Source of the DNA: Nakamurella leprariae | GTDB lineage: Bacteria > Actinomycetota > Actinomycetes > Mycobacteriales > Nakamurellaceae | Assembly (NCBI RefSeq): GCF_016918035.1 | Contig: NZ_JAERWK010000005.1 | Span: 124,001-188,000, forward strand | Reading direction: 5' to 3' | DNA length: 64,000 nucleotides | Shown here: piece by piece, positions 16,409-24,678 of the stretch | Position numbering within the stretch: the stretch's first letter is position 1 | Layout: each line of letters opens with the position of its first letter | Notes under the pieces: generated by a model | Databases searched by the model: none | What the model was told of the DNA's origin: nothing | The model's input: the letters and a program-made list of their open reading frames with translations, nothing else | Made by a program: the position numbers and the translations under genes

Positions 16409-17189
16409 TCCGCCGATCCCCGTCCGCGAGGTGAGCGCGCCGCCCACGCGGGGCATCGAGGACGCCCGGGCGGAGCCTGCCCCGCACGTCGAGTGGCGAC
16501 GCGCCCCAGCCAATGCCGCGACCCCCGTGGTGCTGGTGCTGCCCGGGGGCAAGGAGTTCTCGACCGATCCGGTCCCGGACCGCACCGTCGGCCGGGTCCG
16601 GATGCGCGCCTTCGCCCGGGTCCTGGCCGAGCGGTGCCCCGAGGTCGCGGTGGGCACCGTGCGCTACCGGCGGCGCGGCTGGAACGACGCCCAGCGGGAC
16701 GCCGCCGTCGACGTCGAACGGGTGCTCGCCGAGTTGGCCGGGCACGGTCCGGTCGTGCTGGTCGGGCACTCGATGGGCGGTCGCGCGGCCGTCGCCGCCG
16801 CGGGCGCGCCCCGGGTCCGCGGCGTGGTCGCGCTGGCGCCGTGGCTGACCGACGGCGACGCGGTGACGCCGGTGCGGGGGCGGACGGTGGTGCTGGCCCA
16901 CGGGGCCCGGGACCGCTGGGTCCGGCCCGAGCTGTCGCTCCGCTGGGCCGAGCGCGCGGCCGGCGTCCCGGATCGACTGGCCCGGTTCGTGGTGCCCGGC
17001 GACGTGCACATGATGTGGGTGCACCGCAGCTGGTGGCACCACCTCGCCGTGGCCGCCGTGTCGGCCTGTCTCGACGGCCCGGTGGACCCGGTGCTGACGG
17101 CGGGGTTCGCCGCCGCCGCCGAGGGCCGGCTGGACGTCCCGTTGACCCGCCCGGGCCATCCCGTCACGCCGGTCGAGCGGCCCCACTGA
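16395..17189 (+). CDS. Alpha/beta-fold hydrolase
   Basis: A 264-residue alpha/beta hydrolase. The nucleophile elbow is GHSMGG (Ser126), the acid is probably Asp173 in 'HGARDRWV', and a histidine follows in 'PGDVHMMWVH' (His205 or His210). The substrate is unknown. Start choice is uncertain: GTG 16395 overlaps the anti-sigma gene by 14 bp, and GTG 16431 lies just after it. Its position suggests co-expression with the sigma-controlled surface genes. No signal peptide, so it acts in the cytoplasm. Confidence 0.8.
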   Translation: MTCSDPPIPVREVSAPPTRGIEDARAEPAPHVEWRRAPANAATPVVLVLPGGKEFSTDPVPDRTVGRVRMRAFARVLAERCPEVAVGTVRYRRRGWNDAQRDAAVDVERVLAELAGHGPVVLVGHSMGGRAAVAAAGAPRVRGVVALAPWLTDGDAVTPVRGRTVVLAHGARDRWVRPELSLRWAERAAGVPDRLARFVVPGDVHMMWVHRSWWHHLAVAAVSACLDGPVDPVLTAGFAAAAEGRLDVPLTRPGHPVTPVERPH

Positions 17190-17327
17190 CGCGGACCCGG
17201 CCGGATCACACCCTGCCCGGATCGGACATCTCGGGCACACTGGACGTTCGCCGCCCCGTCACTCCCCCAGCTGCCCGAGGACGAGGTGCACCCGAGGCCT
17301 GGTGGGACCCGCCGCCCTGGGCGGACT

Positions 17328-17352
17328 ACCGTTCGTTCGGTGAACGAACGGT
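17328..17352. promoter_or_regulatory. Perfect 11-bp palindrome over MFS gene start
   Basis: Arms ACCGTTCGTTC (17328-17338) and GAACGAACGGT (17342-17352) pair perfectly around GGT. The middle contains the GTG start codon at 17340. The arm sequence and length look like a TetR-type operator, and as RNA it would hide the start codon. A weak -10 (TACCGT, 17327-17332) lies 7 bp before the GTG, which would give a leaderless message. No TetR gene is next to it. Confidence 0.55.
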
Positions 17353-18686
17353 CCGGGTTGCGCGACTTGGCGCCGATCGCCGTGCCGGCCTACGGGCCCA
17401 CGCTGGTCGGCGCGATCGGCACCGGCGCGGTGCTCCCGGTGATCGCACTGAGCGCCGTCGAACTCGGCGCGGGCGTCGGCATGGCCGCATTGCTCGTGGC
17501 CCTGCTCGGCATCGGCCAACTGATCGCCGACCTCCCGGCCGGCGCCCTGGCCGCCCGCCTCGGCGAGCGGCGCGCGCTGATGTTGGCCTGCGGCCTGGAG
17601 TTCGCGGGTGGGTTGGGTGCCCTGGTCGCCCCGAACGTCCTGGTGCTGGGCGCGTCGGTCCTGGTCATCGGGTTCGCGGCCGCGGTGTTCGGGTTGGCCC
17701 GGCAGTCCTGGCTGACCGCGGCCGTCCCGGTCGGTCTGCGCGCCCGGGCGCTGTCCACGCTGGGCGGGGTGGCCCGGATCGGCATGTTCATCGGACCGTT
17801 CGTCGGCGCGCTGGCCATCACCCTCATCGGCATCCGGGGCGCGTACCTGGTCGACATGATCGCCGCGGTGGCCGCGTTCGCGCTGGTCGCCGGCACCCGC
17901 GACCTGACCGGCCCGCCGGCCATCGACCGAGCCGGCCCGCCGGCCGATCCGGTCGACACGGTCGACACGGTCGACACGGTCGATCCCAGCGGTCCGGCCG
18001 GGCCGGTCCGGCCCGCCGAGCCGGAGCGAGGTGATGGCGTGTTGCGCGCCCTGGTCCGGCACCGCCGGGTGCTCGGCACGCTCGGGGTCGGCGTGCTGCT
18101 GTTGTCACTCGCCCGGTCCGGCCGGAACACGATCATCCCGCTGTGGGCGGCGGCGAGCGGGCTGAGCGCCGCACAGGTGTCGCTGGTCGTCGGCATCGCC
18201 GGAGCCGTCGACATGCTCCTGTTCTATCCGGCGGGCGCCGTGATGGACCGGCGCGGCCGGCTCGCCGTCGCCTTGCCGAGTCTGGCCGTGATGAGTGCGG
18301 GGTTCGTGCTGCTGACCGTCATGCACGGCTTCGTGCCCGTGCTGCTGGCGGCGATGCTGCTCGCCCTGGGCAACGGCATCGGCGCCGGCGTGGTGATGAC
18401 CCTGGGCGCGGACGCGGCTCCGGCGGCGGGCCGACCACAGTTCCTGGCCGGATGGCGGTTGATGGCCGACTCGGGCGCCGCGCTGGGACCGGCGCTGATC
18501 GCCGTGGTGACGGCGGTGGCCACCCTGGCCTGGGCGGCCGTGCTGCTCGCCGTCCTGAGCGTGGCCGGCGGGCTGTGGCTGCGCCGGTACGTCCCGGCCC
18601 TCGACCCGGTGATCGCGCGGCCGGCGGACCAGGTCAGCCAGCGCCGGTCGCCGCGGCACGGGCGACGGTCAACCCGGACGCGCTGA
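17340..18686 (+). CDS. MFS transporter (drug-efflux type)
   Basis: A membrane protein of about 448 residues with around 12 hydrophobic segments in two halves. The MFS loop motif in the second half, 'GAVMDRRGRLAVALP', is clear. The central loop holds a Val-Asp-Thr repeat (9-bp unit, three times) and Pro-rich sequence. Substrate unknown; the first half ('GIGQLIADLPAGALAARLGERRALM') suits small-molecule export. The GTG at 17340 lies in a palindrome; a GTG at 17286 with a GAGGA ribosome site is the alternative and would add 18 Arg/Pro-rich residues. The 3' end overlaps the convergent phosphatase gene by 53 bp. Confidence 0.85.
   Translation: MNERSGLRDLAPIAVPAYGPTLVGAIGTGAVLPVIALSAVELGAGVGMAALLVALLGIGQLIADLPAGALAARLGERRALMLACGLEFAGGLGALVAPNVLVLGASVLVIGFAAAVFGLARQSWLTAAVPVGLRARALSTLGGVARIGMFIGPFVGALAITLIGIRGAYLVDMIAAVAAFALVAGTRDLTGPPAIDRAGPPADPVDTVDTVDTVDPSGPAGPVRPAEPERGDGVLRALVRHRRVLGTLGVGVLLLSLARSGRNTIIPLWAAASGLSAAQVSLVVGIAGAVDMLLFYPAGAVMDRRGRLAVALPSLAVMSAGFVLLTVMHGFVPVLLAAMLLALGNGIGAGVVMTLGADAAPAAGRPQFLAGWRLMADSGAALGPALIAVVTAVATLAWAAVLLAVLSVAGGLWLRRYVPALDPVIARPADQVSQRRSPRHGRRSTRTR
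17952..17978 (+). repeat. 9-bp tandem repeat in MFS central loop
   Basis: Three exact copies of GTCGACACG, followed by a partial fourth, encode Val-Asp-Thr repeats in the cytoplasmic loop between the two halves of the transporter. In-frame and probably free to vary in copy number by slippage. Confidence 0.85.
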
Positions 18687-19326
18687 TCCCGACAACCAGG
18701 TCGCGCAGCGCCACCACGGTCGGGGCATCCAGCCGGTCATGGGTGGTCAACACCCCGACGACGGCGCAGCCCGCGGCCCGCGCGGCTGCGACCCCGGCGG
18801 GCGCGTCCTCCAGCACCAGGCACTCCTGCGGCGGGACCCCGATCGCCGCGGCCCCGGCCAGGAACGGATCCGGCGCCGGCTTGCCCCGCGGCACGTCGTC
18901 CGCGGTGACGATGGCCGGCGGCACCGGCAGCCCGGCGGCGGCGATGCGGGCGGCGGCCAGCCGCCGGCCGCAACTGGTGACCACGGCCCAGCGATCGGCC
19001 GGCAGGGCGGCCAGCAGCTCCTGGGCGCCGGGCTGCGCGACCACGCCTCCGGTGTCGGTCGACTCCTGATCGACCATGAAGGCGTGGTGCGCGCGCACCT
19101 CGTCCTCGGGCATGTCCGGGTACTGCCGGCGCAGCACCTGGTCGACCGGCATGCCGTGCATGACCGGTTCCAGTTCCGCGAACGGCCGGCCGATCCGGTC
19201 GGCCAGCCTGCGCCAGGCCCGTCCCACGCTGGCCGAGGAGTCGATGAGCGTGCCGTCCAGGTCGAACAGCAGGGCCTGGGCGGTCGACGGGAACCCGTCC
19301 TCGGTCGGGTGCTGGGCGTCGGTCAC
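18634..19326 (-). CDS. HAD-family sugar-phosphatase-like hydrolase
   Basis: A 230-residue HAD phosphatase. Motif I is 'FDLDGTLIDSS' (nucleophile Asp22, acid Asp24), motif II 'VVTSCG', motif III the lysine in 'RGKPAPDPF', and motif IV 'LEDAPAGV'. The cap and motifs resemble DOG1/YniC-type sugar-phosphate phosphatases and beta-phosphoglucomutases; phosphatase is the safer call. The GTG at 19326 begins just before the conserved part. Its last 53 bp lie antisense to the MFS gene end. Confidence 0.87.
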   Translation of the reverse strand: MTDAQHPTEDGFPSTAQALLFDLDGTLIDSSASVGRAWRRLADRIGRPFAELEPVMHGMPVDQVLRRQYPDMPEDEVRAHHAFMVDQESTDTGGVVAQPGAQELLAALPADRWAVVTSCGRRLAAARIAAAGLPVPPAIVTADDVPRGKPAPDPFLAGAAAIGVPPQECLVLEDAPAGVAAARAAGCAVVGVLTTHDRLDAPTVVALRDLVVGISASGLTVARAAATGAG

Positions 19327-19655
19327 CGGACCACCCTGGCACACCCTCCGGACCGCACCCCGATGGCCGTCCGGACCTGCAGAGGACGAACGGCCCGGTG
19401 ACCGAGCATTTTGACTCGACGAGGGCCCTCGCTCATGCTGGCCCGCGGACGGTCCGTTGGGGACCGCCCACCGGCATGCCGGGCCGGCGCAGGCGCGCCG
19501 GCTCGACCGCTCGACGGTCGGCTGCCGACCCCCGCGACGACGCGGCCGCAGCGCACCGGCGCACGACGGATCCGTCCGGCCCGCGGCCGGCGCCGTCGTG
19601 CCGCGAACGCCCGGCGAGCGAGCCCGCCGATGTACCGAGCAGGAGACGCCTGAAG
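19327..19655. other. Intergenic, divergent promoters
   Basis: About 330 bp between the phosphatase and the esterase. I see no credible gene; in-frame codons upstream of the esterase ATG are Arg/Pro/Ala-rich and not convincing. A candidate promoter for the esterase is TTGACT (19411-19416), a 17-bp spacer holding the palindrome GAGGGCCCTC, and CATGCT (19434-19439). Confidence 0.4.
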
Positions 19656-20942
19656 ATGCCCCCCGGTTCCCGTACCGTCGCGCCCGCTCCGACCGTCGCC
19701 GACTCGCCCCTGCTGGCCGAGCTGCTCGAGCAGCACCGGCGGGACGACGCCCAGCGGTCGCTGTCCCCGGCCTTCTGGGTCGACGTGGCCCGGCGCGGCA
19801 CGCCGCTCGTCGAGGCCGGTCCGGCCGCCGACCGGATGCTGGTCACCTTCCTGTTCCGCGCCGATCCGCGCAGCACGGCCCAGGTCTACCTGGAACTCCT
19901 CGGCGTCACCGACCGCTCGCAGCTGGCGGCCAGCAGCCTGCGGCCGGTGGAGGGCACGGACGTGTGGTGGGTCACGCTCGAGCTGCCGTCCGACTGGCGG
20001 TCGACCTACCGGCTAGTGCCGTCCCCGGACCCGCTCGTCCCGCCGGCCCCGGCCGGCACCCGGGCCGAGCGCAGCTGGTGGGTGCAGGTCACCGAGGCGG
20101 CGCAGCCTGATCCGTACCAGCTGCAGCCGGCACGCCGGGTGCACCACCGCACGGTGAGCCGGCTCGCCGGCCCCGACGCCCCCGATCAGTCGTGGTGGTC
20201 GGCGCCGGTGGCCTTCGAGGACCGCGGCGAGACCACGCACCTGCGGTGGGCCAGCGAGCAGCTCGGCGTCGAGCGCACCGTGTGGGTGCATCGCACCAAG
20301 GGCGCGTCGGCCGACGGCGACCTGCTCGTCCTGGTCGACGGCCGGGTCTGGATCGAGGACCTGCACGTCGACGCGCTGGCCGACCGGCTGGTCGCCGACG
20401 GCCGGCAGCGGCCGCTGACCGTGGTGATGATCGACTCCGTCGATCCCGCCCGCCGCCGGGCGGAGCTGCCGCCGAACCCGGCATTCCTGTGGGCGGTGGT
20501 GCACGAGCTGCTGCCGACCATCAAGGACCTACCGACCGATCCGGCTCGCACGGTGGTCGCCGGGCCGTCCTTCGGCGGGCTGTTCGCCCTGTTCGCGGCA
20601 CTCACCGCACCGCAGCGGTTCGGCCGGGCCCTGGCCCTGTCGGGATCGTTCTGGTGGCCGGGCAACAGCTCTGCTGACGTCGATCTCGACCGGTTCCCGC
20701 AGGCCGAGTACCTCACCCACCTGATCCAGCGCGGGGTGCCGGACGACCTTCGGGTCCACCTGCGGGTGGGACTCGGCGAGTTCACCTCGATCGATCCGAC
20801 CCTGCGGGTGGCCGACGCTCTCGGCAAGGCCGGGGTGGCCGACCAGCCGCACGTGCACCGGTTCGCCGGCGGGCATGACTGGACGTGCTGGCAGGACGGT
20901 CTCGTCGCCGGACTGGCTGACCTGCTGCCGCTGCGGCGGTGA
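19656..20942 (+). CDS. Enterochelin-esterase (Fes)-like hydrolase
   Basis: A 428-residue two-domain protein. The N-terminal part (about 1-170) is the Fes beta-sandwich with 'RMLVTFLFRAD' and 'DVWWVTLELP'. The C-terminal alpha/beta hydrolase has the nucleophile in 'AGPSFGGLFALF' (Ser305) and the histidine in 'FAGGHDW' (His407). Fes-type enzymes cut the ester bonds of iron-loaded catecholate siderophores to release iron. No siderophore biosynthesis or uptake genes are beside it, so another ester could be the substrate. ATG 19656 has AGGAG (19641-19645) ahead. No signal peptide, so cytoplasmic. Confidence 0.87.
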   Translation: MPPGSRTVAPAPTVADSPLLAELLEQHRRDDAQRSLSPAFWVDVARRGTPLVEAGPAADRMLVTFLFRADPRSTAQVYLELLGVTDRSQLAASSLRPVEGTDVWWVTLELPSDWRSTYRLVPSPDPLVPPAPAGTRAERSWWVQVTEAAQPDPYQLQPARRVHHRTVSRLAGPDAPDQSWWSAPVAFEDRGETTHLRWASEQLGVERTVWVHRTKGASADGDLLVLVDGRVWIEDLHVDALADRLVADGRQRPLTVVMIDSVDPARRRAELPPNPAFLWAVVHELLPTIKDLPTDPARTVVAGPSFGGLFALFAALTAPQRFGRALALSGSFWWPGNSSADVDLDRFPQAEYLTHLIQRGVPDDLRVHLRVGLGEFTSIDPTLRVADALGKAGVADQPHVHRFAGGHDWTCWQDGLVAGLADLLPLRR

Positions 20943-20955
20943 ACCCGGCGCGGCT

Positions 20956-20988
20956 GGTTTGACTCCCGGCCGCCGGGGTTCGTAGGTT
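20956..20988 (+). promoter_or_regulatory. Candidate promoter for the GAF/ANTAR operon
   Basis: Two overlapping readings are possible. One is a housekeeping type: TTGACT (20959-20964), 18-bp spacer, TAGGTT (20983-20988). The other is a SigF/SigB stress type: GGTTT (20956-20960), 15 bp, GGGTT (20976-20980). It lies about 100 bp before the first GAF gene. Inferred from sequence only. Confidence 0.4.
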
Positions 20989-21087
20989 CCAGGCGCGACC
21001 GACGACCGCATGCGTCCTCGGGCGCCCGCCCTGTGTCCGCGGTCAGCCCGATCCGTCCGGGAGGGCTGACTTCGTCGACCTGTTGGA

Positions 21088-21765
21088 GTGGTGGGTGCCG
21101 TCGTCATCGCTGTTCCCCGTGTGCCTCCTGGGCCGTCCGCCCGTCGTCCTGCCGACCTCGTCGGGGCGCCCGTGACGAACGGTGGCCTGGCCCGGGTGCT
21201 CGCCGATCTCTCGGCCGAGGTGACGCGGATCGACCTGGCCGCCGCCCGACTGGACCGGGTCGTCCGGGTGGCCCGCGACGTCCTGGGGGTCGACAGCGTC
21301 GGGATGCTGCTGCTCGACGAGGACGAGCAGCTGCGCACCGTCGCCACCACCGGTGACGCCGCCGAGGCGCTGGAACGGGTCCAGGAACGCCTGGGGCTCG
21401 GACCTGGCGTCGACTGCTCCCGCGACCGGACCGTGGTCGCCGTCGACGACCTGGCCGCCGTACCGGCGTACGCGCCGCTGTGGCACGAGCTGGGCGACCG
21501 TGGCGTCCGGGCCGTGCTGGCCGTCCCGGTGGGGATGGGGCACCAGCACGTCGGCAACCTGAACTCGGTCCGCACCGAGGCGTACGCCTGGACCGAGTCC
21601 GACGTTCGCACCGCCGCCGCGTTCGCGGAACTGATCGCCGATCTGCTGGCCCTGTCGAGCCCGGGACCGTCCGGCTCGGCGCCGGTGACCGCCGGCGAGG
21701 GCGTCGAGGTGCTCGGTCACCTGCACGTCGTGGCTCCCGACCAGGACGCCGGGTCGAACTCGTGA
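21088..21765 (+). CDS. GAF-domain protein without ANTAR
   Basis: A 225-residue protein. Residues about 35-190 form one GAF domain ('LARVLADLSAEVTRIDLA...LDRVVRVARDVLGVDSVGMLLLD' through 'VRAVLAVPVGMGHQHVGNLN'). No output domain follows; the last 35 residues are Gly/Pro-rich. GAF domains sense small molecules or redox state. Starts are ambiguous: GTG 21088, GTG 21091 or GTG 21172, the last just before the domain. It overlaps the next gene in a GTGA junction, so the three GAF genes form one unit. Confidence 0.75.
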   Translation: MVGAVVIAVPRVPPGPSARRPADLVGAPVTNGGLARVLADLSAEVTRIDLAAARLDRVVRVARDVLGVDSVGMLLLDEDEQLRTVATTGDAAEALERVQERLGLGPGVDCSRDRTVVAVDDLAAVPAYAPLWHELGDRGVRAVLAVPVGMGHQHVGNLNSVRTEAYAWTESDVRTAAAFAELIADLLALSSPGPSGSAPVTAGEGVEVLGHLHVVAPDQDAGSNS

Positions 21766-22493
21766 ACGCCCGCATCGACGCCGCCGCGCTCGCCTCGAGC
21801 CTGCGGCGCCTGGAGCGCCCGCCGCCCGGCGAGCTGCTGGAGACGAGCATCACGCGGTTGCTGGTCGCCTGCCGTGAGTTGTTCGACGTGGCCGGCGCCG
21901 GCCTGATGCTGGCCGACCGGGACGGCACGCTGCGGTACTTCCTGGCCATGGAACCGGCCAGCCGCGTCCTCGAGGCGGCGCAGATCAGCACCGGCGAAGG
22001 GCCGTGCGTCGACACGTACCTGCTGGACCAGGTGGTGATCACCGACGACGTCACCACCGACCCGCGCTGGCCGTCGTTGGCGCCGCTGATCGCGGACCAG
22101 GGCCTCGGGGCGGTCATCGGCGTGCCCGTGCACCTGTCCGGCACCGCGGTCGGCAGCCTGGACGTCTACGCCGACCGGGCGCAGCCGTGGGACGAGAGCA
22201 CCCGGCAGGGCCTGGTCCGGTTCGGCGAGGTGGCCGACTCCATGCTGGCCGCGGCGACGGCGGCCGAGCAGGCCGGCGAGCTGGCCCAACAGCTGCAGTA
22301 CGCCGTCGACTACCGCTCGGTCATCGAGCGGGCGGTCGGGTACCTGATGGCCCGGGACCGCCTGTCGGAGACCGACGCCTTCGACCGGTTGCGTCGCGCC
22401 GCCCGCGGCAGCCGGCGCAAGATCACCGATGTCGCCCGTGCCCTGCTCGAGTCCGGCCGACTGCCGGGCGAGACGGCCGGGCGACGCGCATGA
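21762..22493 (+). CDS. GAF-ANTAR regulator
   Basis: A 243-residue protein with a GAF sensor (about 25-165, 'DVAGAGLMLADRDGTLRYF', 'GEGPCVDTY', 'GAVIGVPVHL'). A C-terminal ANTAR domain of about 55 residues ('YRSVIERAVGYLMARDRLSETDAFDRLRRAARGS') follows. ANTAR domains bind paired RNA hairpins to stop early termination, so this is probably a signal-dependent antiterminator. The cysteine in G-E-G-P-C is common in this group. GTG start overlaps the previous stop, and its own stop overlaps the next ATG by 4 bp. Confidence 0.88.
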   Translation: MNARIDAAALASSLRRLERPPPGELLETSITRLLVACRELFDVAGAGLMLADRDGTLRYFLAMEPASRVLEAAQISTGEGPCVDTYLLDQVVITDDVTTDPRWPSLAPLIADQGLGAVIGVPVHLSGTAVGSLDVYADRAQPWDESTRQGLVRFGEVADSMLAAATAAEQAGELAQQLQYAVDYRSVIERAVGYLMARDRLSETDAFDRLRRAARGSRRKITDVARALLESGRLPGETAGRRA

Positions 22494-23290
22494 CCGACTC
22501 CGTGACCACCGGCGGTGGGCCCGACGGGTTCGACGGGTCCGTCGGGCCCACCGTCCCGATGGAAGACAGGTCCAGCCTGCGTGCCGGCGTGTCCGCGCTG
22601 GCCGCCGAGCTCGGCGCGAAGCGCAGCGACGCCGCCTCGGGCCTCAGGCAGCTGCTGCAGTGGGTGTCCGCTGATCTCCCCGAGGGCACCGGGGCCGCCC
22701 TGGTCCAGTGCGCCGGGCACTCGATGCGCACCCTGGCCAGCACCACACCGGCGTTGCCGCACCTGGTCCGGGCCCAGCAGGAGCTTCGCCAGGGCCCGGT
22801 CCGGGAGGCCACCGCCACCGGGGTGCCCGTGGCGGTGGACGACCTGACCGTGGACCCGCGGTGGCCGGCAGTGCGCGAGGCCGCCCCGACGTTCGGCGTG
22901 CGCGCGCTGCTGGTCCAGCCGCTGGCCCCCACCCGGGGTGTGCCCACGATGCTGCTGCTGTCCGCGGCTGCGGTCGGGACCTTCACCGGACCGGTGCGGT
23001 CCGCCGTCGAGCTCGCGGCCGGCACGGTCTCGCTGGCCGTCGTCGCGCTGGACCAGCGCGATCAGGTCCGGCACCTCACCCTCGCCCTGGACAGCAACCG
23101 GCAGATCGGCGCGGCGGTCGGCGTGGTGATGACGCGGCGGCGGCTCACCTACGACCAGGCCTTCGAGGTGTTGTTGCGGGCCAGCCGGGACGGCAACCGG
23201 AAGCTTCGCGACGTGGCTGACTGGGTACTGACCACCGGGACCCTCCCCGAACCTGAGGACGACGGGAGCCGGCTCCCGCCCACCGGCTGA
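22490..23290 (+). CDS. GAF-ANTAR regulator, second copy
   Basis: A 266-residue protein with an N-terminal variable region (1-25), a GAF domain (about 35-195), and an ANTAR domain ('QVRHLTLALDSNRQIGAAVGVVMTRRRLTYDQAFEVLLRASRDGNRKL'). It probably acts as an RNA-binding antiterminator like its neighbour but is diverged: its GAF lacks the G-E-G-P-C motif and has 'RQGPVREATATG' instead. The ATGA overlap with the previous gene supports the start at 22490. Confidence 0.87.
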   Translation: MTDSVTTGGGPDGFDGSVGPTVPMEDRSSLRAGVSALAAELGAKRSDAASGLRQLLQWVSADLPEGTGAALVQCAGHSMRTLASTTPALPHLVRAQQELRQGPVREATATGVPVAVDDLTVDPRWPAVREAAPTFGVRALLVQPLAPTRGVPTMLLLSAAAVGTFTGPVRSAVELAAGTVSLAVVALDQRDQVRHLTLALDSNRQIGAAVGVVMTRRRLTYDQAFEVLLRASRDGNRKLRDVADWVLTTGTLPEPEDDGSRLPPTG

Positions 23291-23409
23291 TCGACGGATC
23301 ACCGGCCTTTCCCGCCCATCCCGGCACGCGCAGCGTTGCCGCCGGCTCTCCCGAAGGGGTCGGCACCGTGCTGGCTGTCGGAACCACGACCAGGATGCCC
23401 CTGCCCGCG

Positions 23410-23640
23410 CCCCGTGGCGATGTCAGCCACCACGCCGTCGTCGGACACCTGGCCGCCTTCGAGATGACCTCGTCGCTGCCGAACAAGTCGCTGCCGAACA
23501 AGCTGTACGGCAACGGGTTGCGCCGTCTGGGGCTTCGGCGTGGACGCCACCCTGTTCTTCGAACAGCACGTCGAGGCGGACGCGGTCCACGAGCAGGTGG
23601 TCGGCCGGCGACTCGTCCCTCCGACCGGTGTCGGGGGGCC
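23410..23640 (+). pseudogene. C-terminal remnant of an iron-containing redox enzyme (haem-oxygenase-like fold)
   Basis: Two frames together spell the C-terminal signature of the iron-containing redox enzyme family. The first frame (about 23425-23528) gives 'GHLAAFEMTSS' and 'YGNGLRRLG', and the second (about 23532-23620) gives 'FFEQHVEADAVHEQV'. Removing one base near 23530 joins them as 'RRLGFGVDATLFFEQHVEADAVHEQ'. A 15-bp unit is duplicated in tandem inside (23473-23502). The whole N-terminal two-thirds of the family's usual length is missing. This is a decayed gene, not a working one. Codon choice still looks like its neighbours. Confidence 0.75.
23473..23502 (+). repeat. 15-bp tandem duplication in the redox-enzyme remnant
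   Basis: Two exact copies of TCGCTGCCGAACAAG (23473-23487 and 23488-23502). In frame it repeats Ser-Leu-Pro-Asn-Lys, where relatives have a single short turn before Y-G-N-G. Confidence 0.9.
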
Positions 23641-23983
23641 TTCCGTCGAGTCGGTGCCGAACGTCCAGGAGCACTCAGTGAGCGACAGTCCGATCGACAG
23701 CCGGATCGGTTCGACATCCGATGATCTCGCCGTTCCGGCAGCGCACGCCGTACTGCGACGGGACGCACAAGCTGGGACGGCGTCCACCGGCCGATCCGGC
23801 GCCGGCGACCTGACCGGGCCGGTGGAGCGGCCGCCGGGACGGTGCAGGACGAGCTCACAGTGGAGTCACCGGCGCCCGGTACTGTTTGATGCACGTCCTA
23901 CGGTAGGCCGCCGATGCGGTGCGCGTCGCGGACGGTCATCGAGCGGGCCGGTCGCCGGGCGGCCGGACGGGGTGAGGTGGGCC

Positions 23984-24436
23984 ATGCGCGGTCGCGCTGC
24001 ACCGGACGTGCTGCAGGGCCCCGAGGTCGGAGACATCGAGTTGCTGGAGTTGCTGAAGGCGCTCGCCGACCCCGCCCGGCTGTATCTGCTCGGCCGGCTC
24101 AGCGACGGCCGGTGGCACCGGCTCGGCGATTACCTGCCCGAGCTGCAGGTACACAAGTCGACGCTGTCCCACCATCTCAAGGTGCTGCGCGAGGCCGGGA
24201 TCACCGCCACCCGGGTGGTCGGCCGGGATCGTGAGACGTGCTTGCGTCGAGACGATCTCGAGCTGCGCTTCCCCGGGCTGCTGCCCGCACTGGCCGCCGG
24301 CGCCCGGGGTGCGATCCGGCCCGATCAGGATCCGGACGGCCGAGCGGTGGTGACCACCCCGTCGGGCGCGACCGGCTCGCCCACCGGGGACACCGCGGGT
24401 GCCGCGGGTGCCGACGACCGGGCCCGGATCTCCTGA
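23984..24436 (+). CDS. ArsR-type winged-helix regulator
   Basis: A protein of about 150 residues with an ArsR/HTH_20 domain: 'ELLKALADPARLYLLGRLSDG', then the recognition helix in 'VHKSTLSHHLKVLREAGI', then the wing 'VVGRDRETCLR'. A disordered Gly/Thr/Ala tail ends it. No cysteine pair for metal binding in the usual alpha-3 position ('LPELQVHKST' has none), so it is unlikely to be a metal sensor of the classic kind. Start ATG 23984 has GAGGTG ahead; GTG 23972 is an alternative. Nearest possible target is itself; the neighbours give no clear clue. Confidence 0.8.
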   Translation: MRGRAAPDVLQGPEVGDIELLELLKALADPARLYLLGRLSDGRWHRLGDYLPELQVHKSTLSHHLKVLREAGITATRVVGRDRETCLRRDDLELRFPGLLPALAAGARGAIRPDQDPDGRAVVTTPSGATGSPTGDTAGAAGADDRARIS

Positions 24437-24678
24437 CGGAGGGCACGGACCTCGGCCACCACCCGCTTCCACACGACCATTCGCGAACAACGCGCCCGAC
24501 GATTCGTGCATTCATTTCGACGCACGGCCAGCCGATCACCTGAACCGTTGCTGAGAACGTCCGGCGCCACGACGCCGAACGCACCCGGAGAAGACGACAC
24601 ATCGTGCACCGGATCGATCTCCGAGCGTCGGAACATGCCGTCGACACTGCCTCCGGGAACGCCGGAGCGGACAGGCGG

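Noticed and set aside
19398-19655. An N-terminal extension of the Fes-like esterase
   Set aside because: The extra 86 codons are Arg/Pro/Ala-rich, and the inner ATG at 19656 has AGGAG at the right distance.
19656-20942. A siderophore cluster
   Set aside because: The Fes-like esterase and the EntS-like exporter are 30 kb apart and no biosynthesis or uptake genes are present.
24437-24678. A minus-strand gene of about 100 codons
   Set aside because: It overlaps the ArsR gene end, has mixed low-complexity sequence and no ribosome site.
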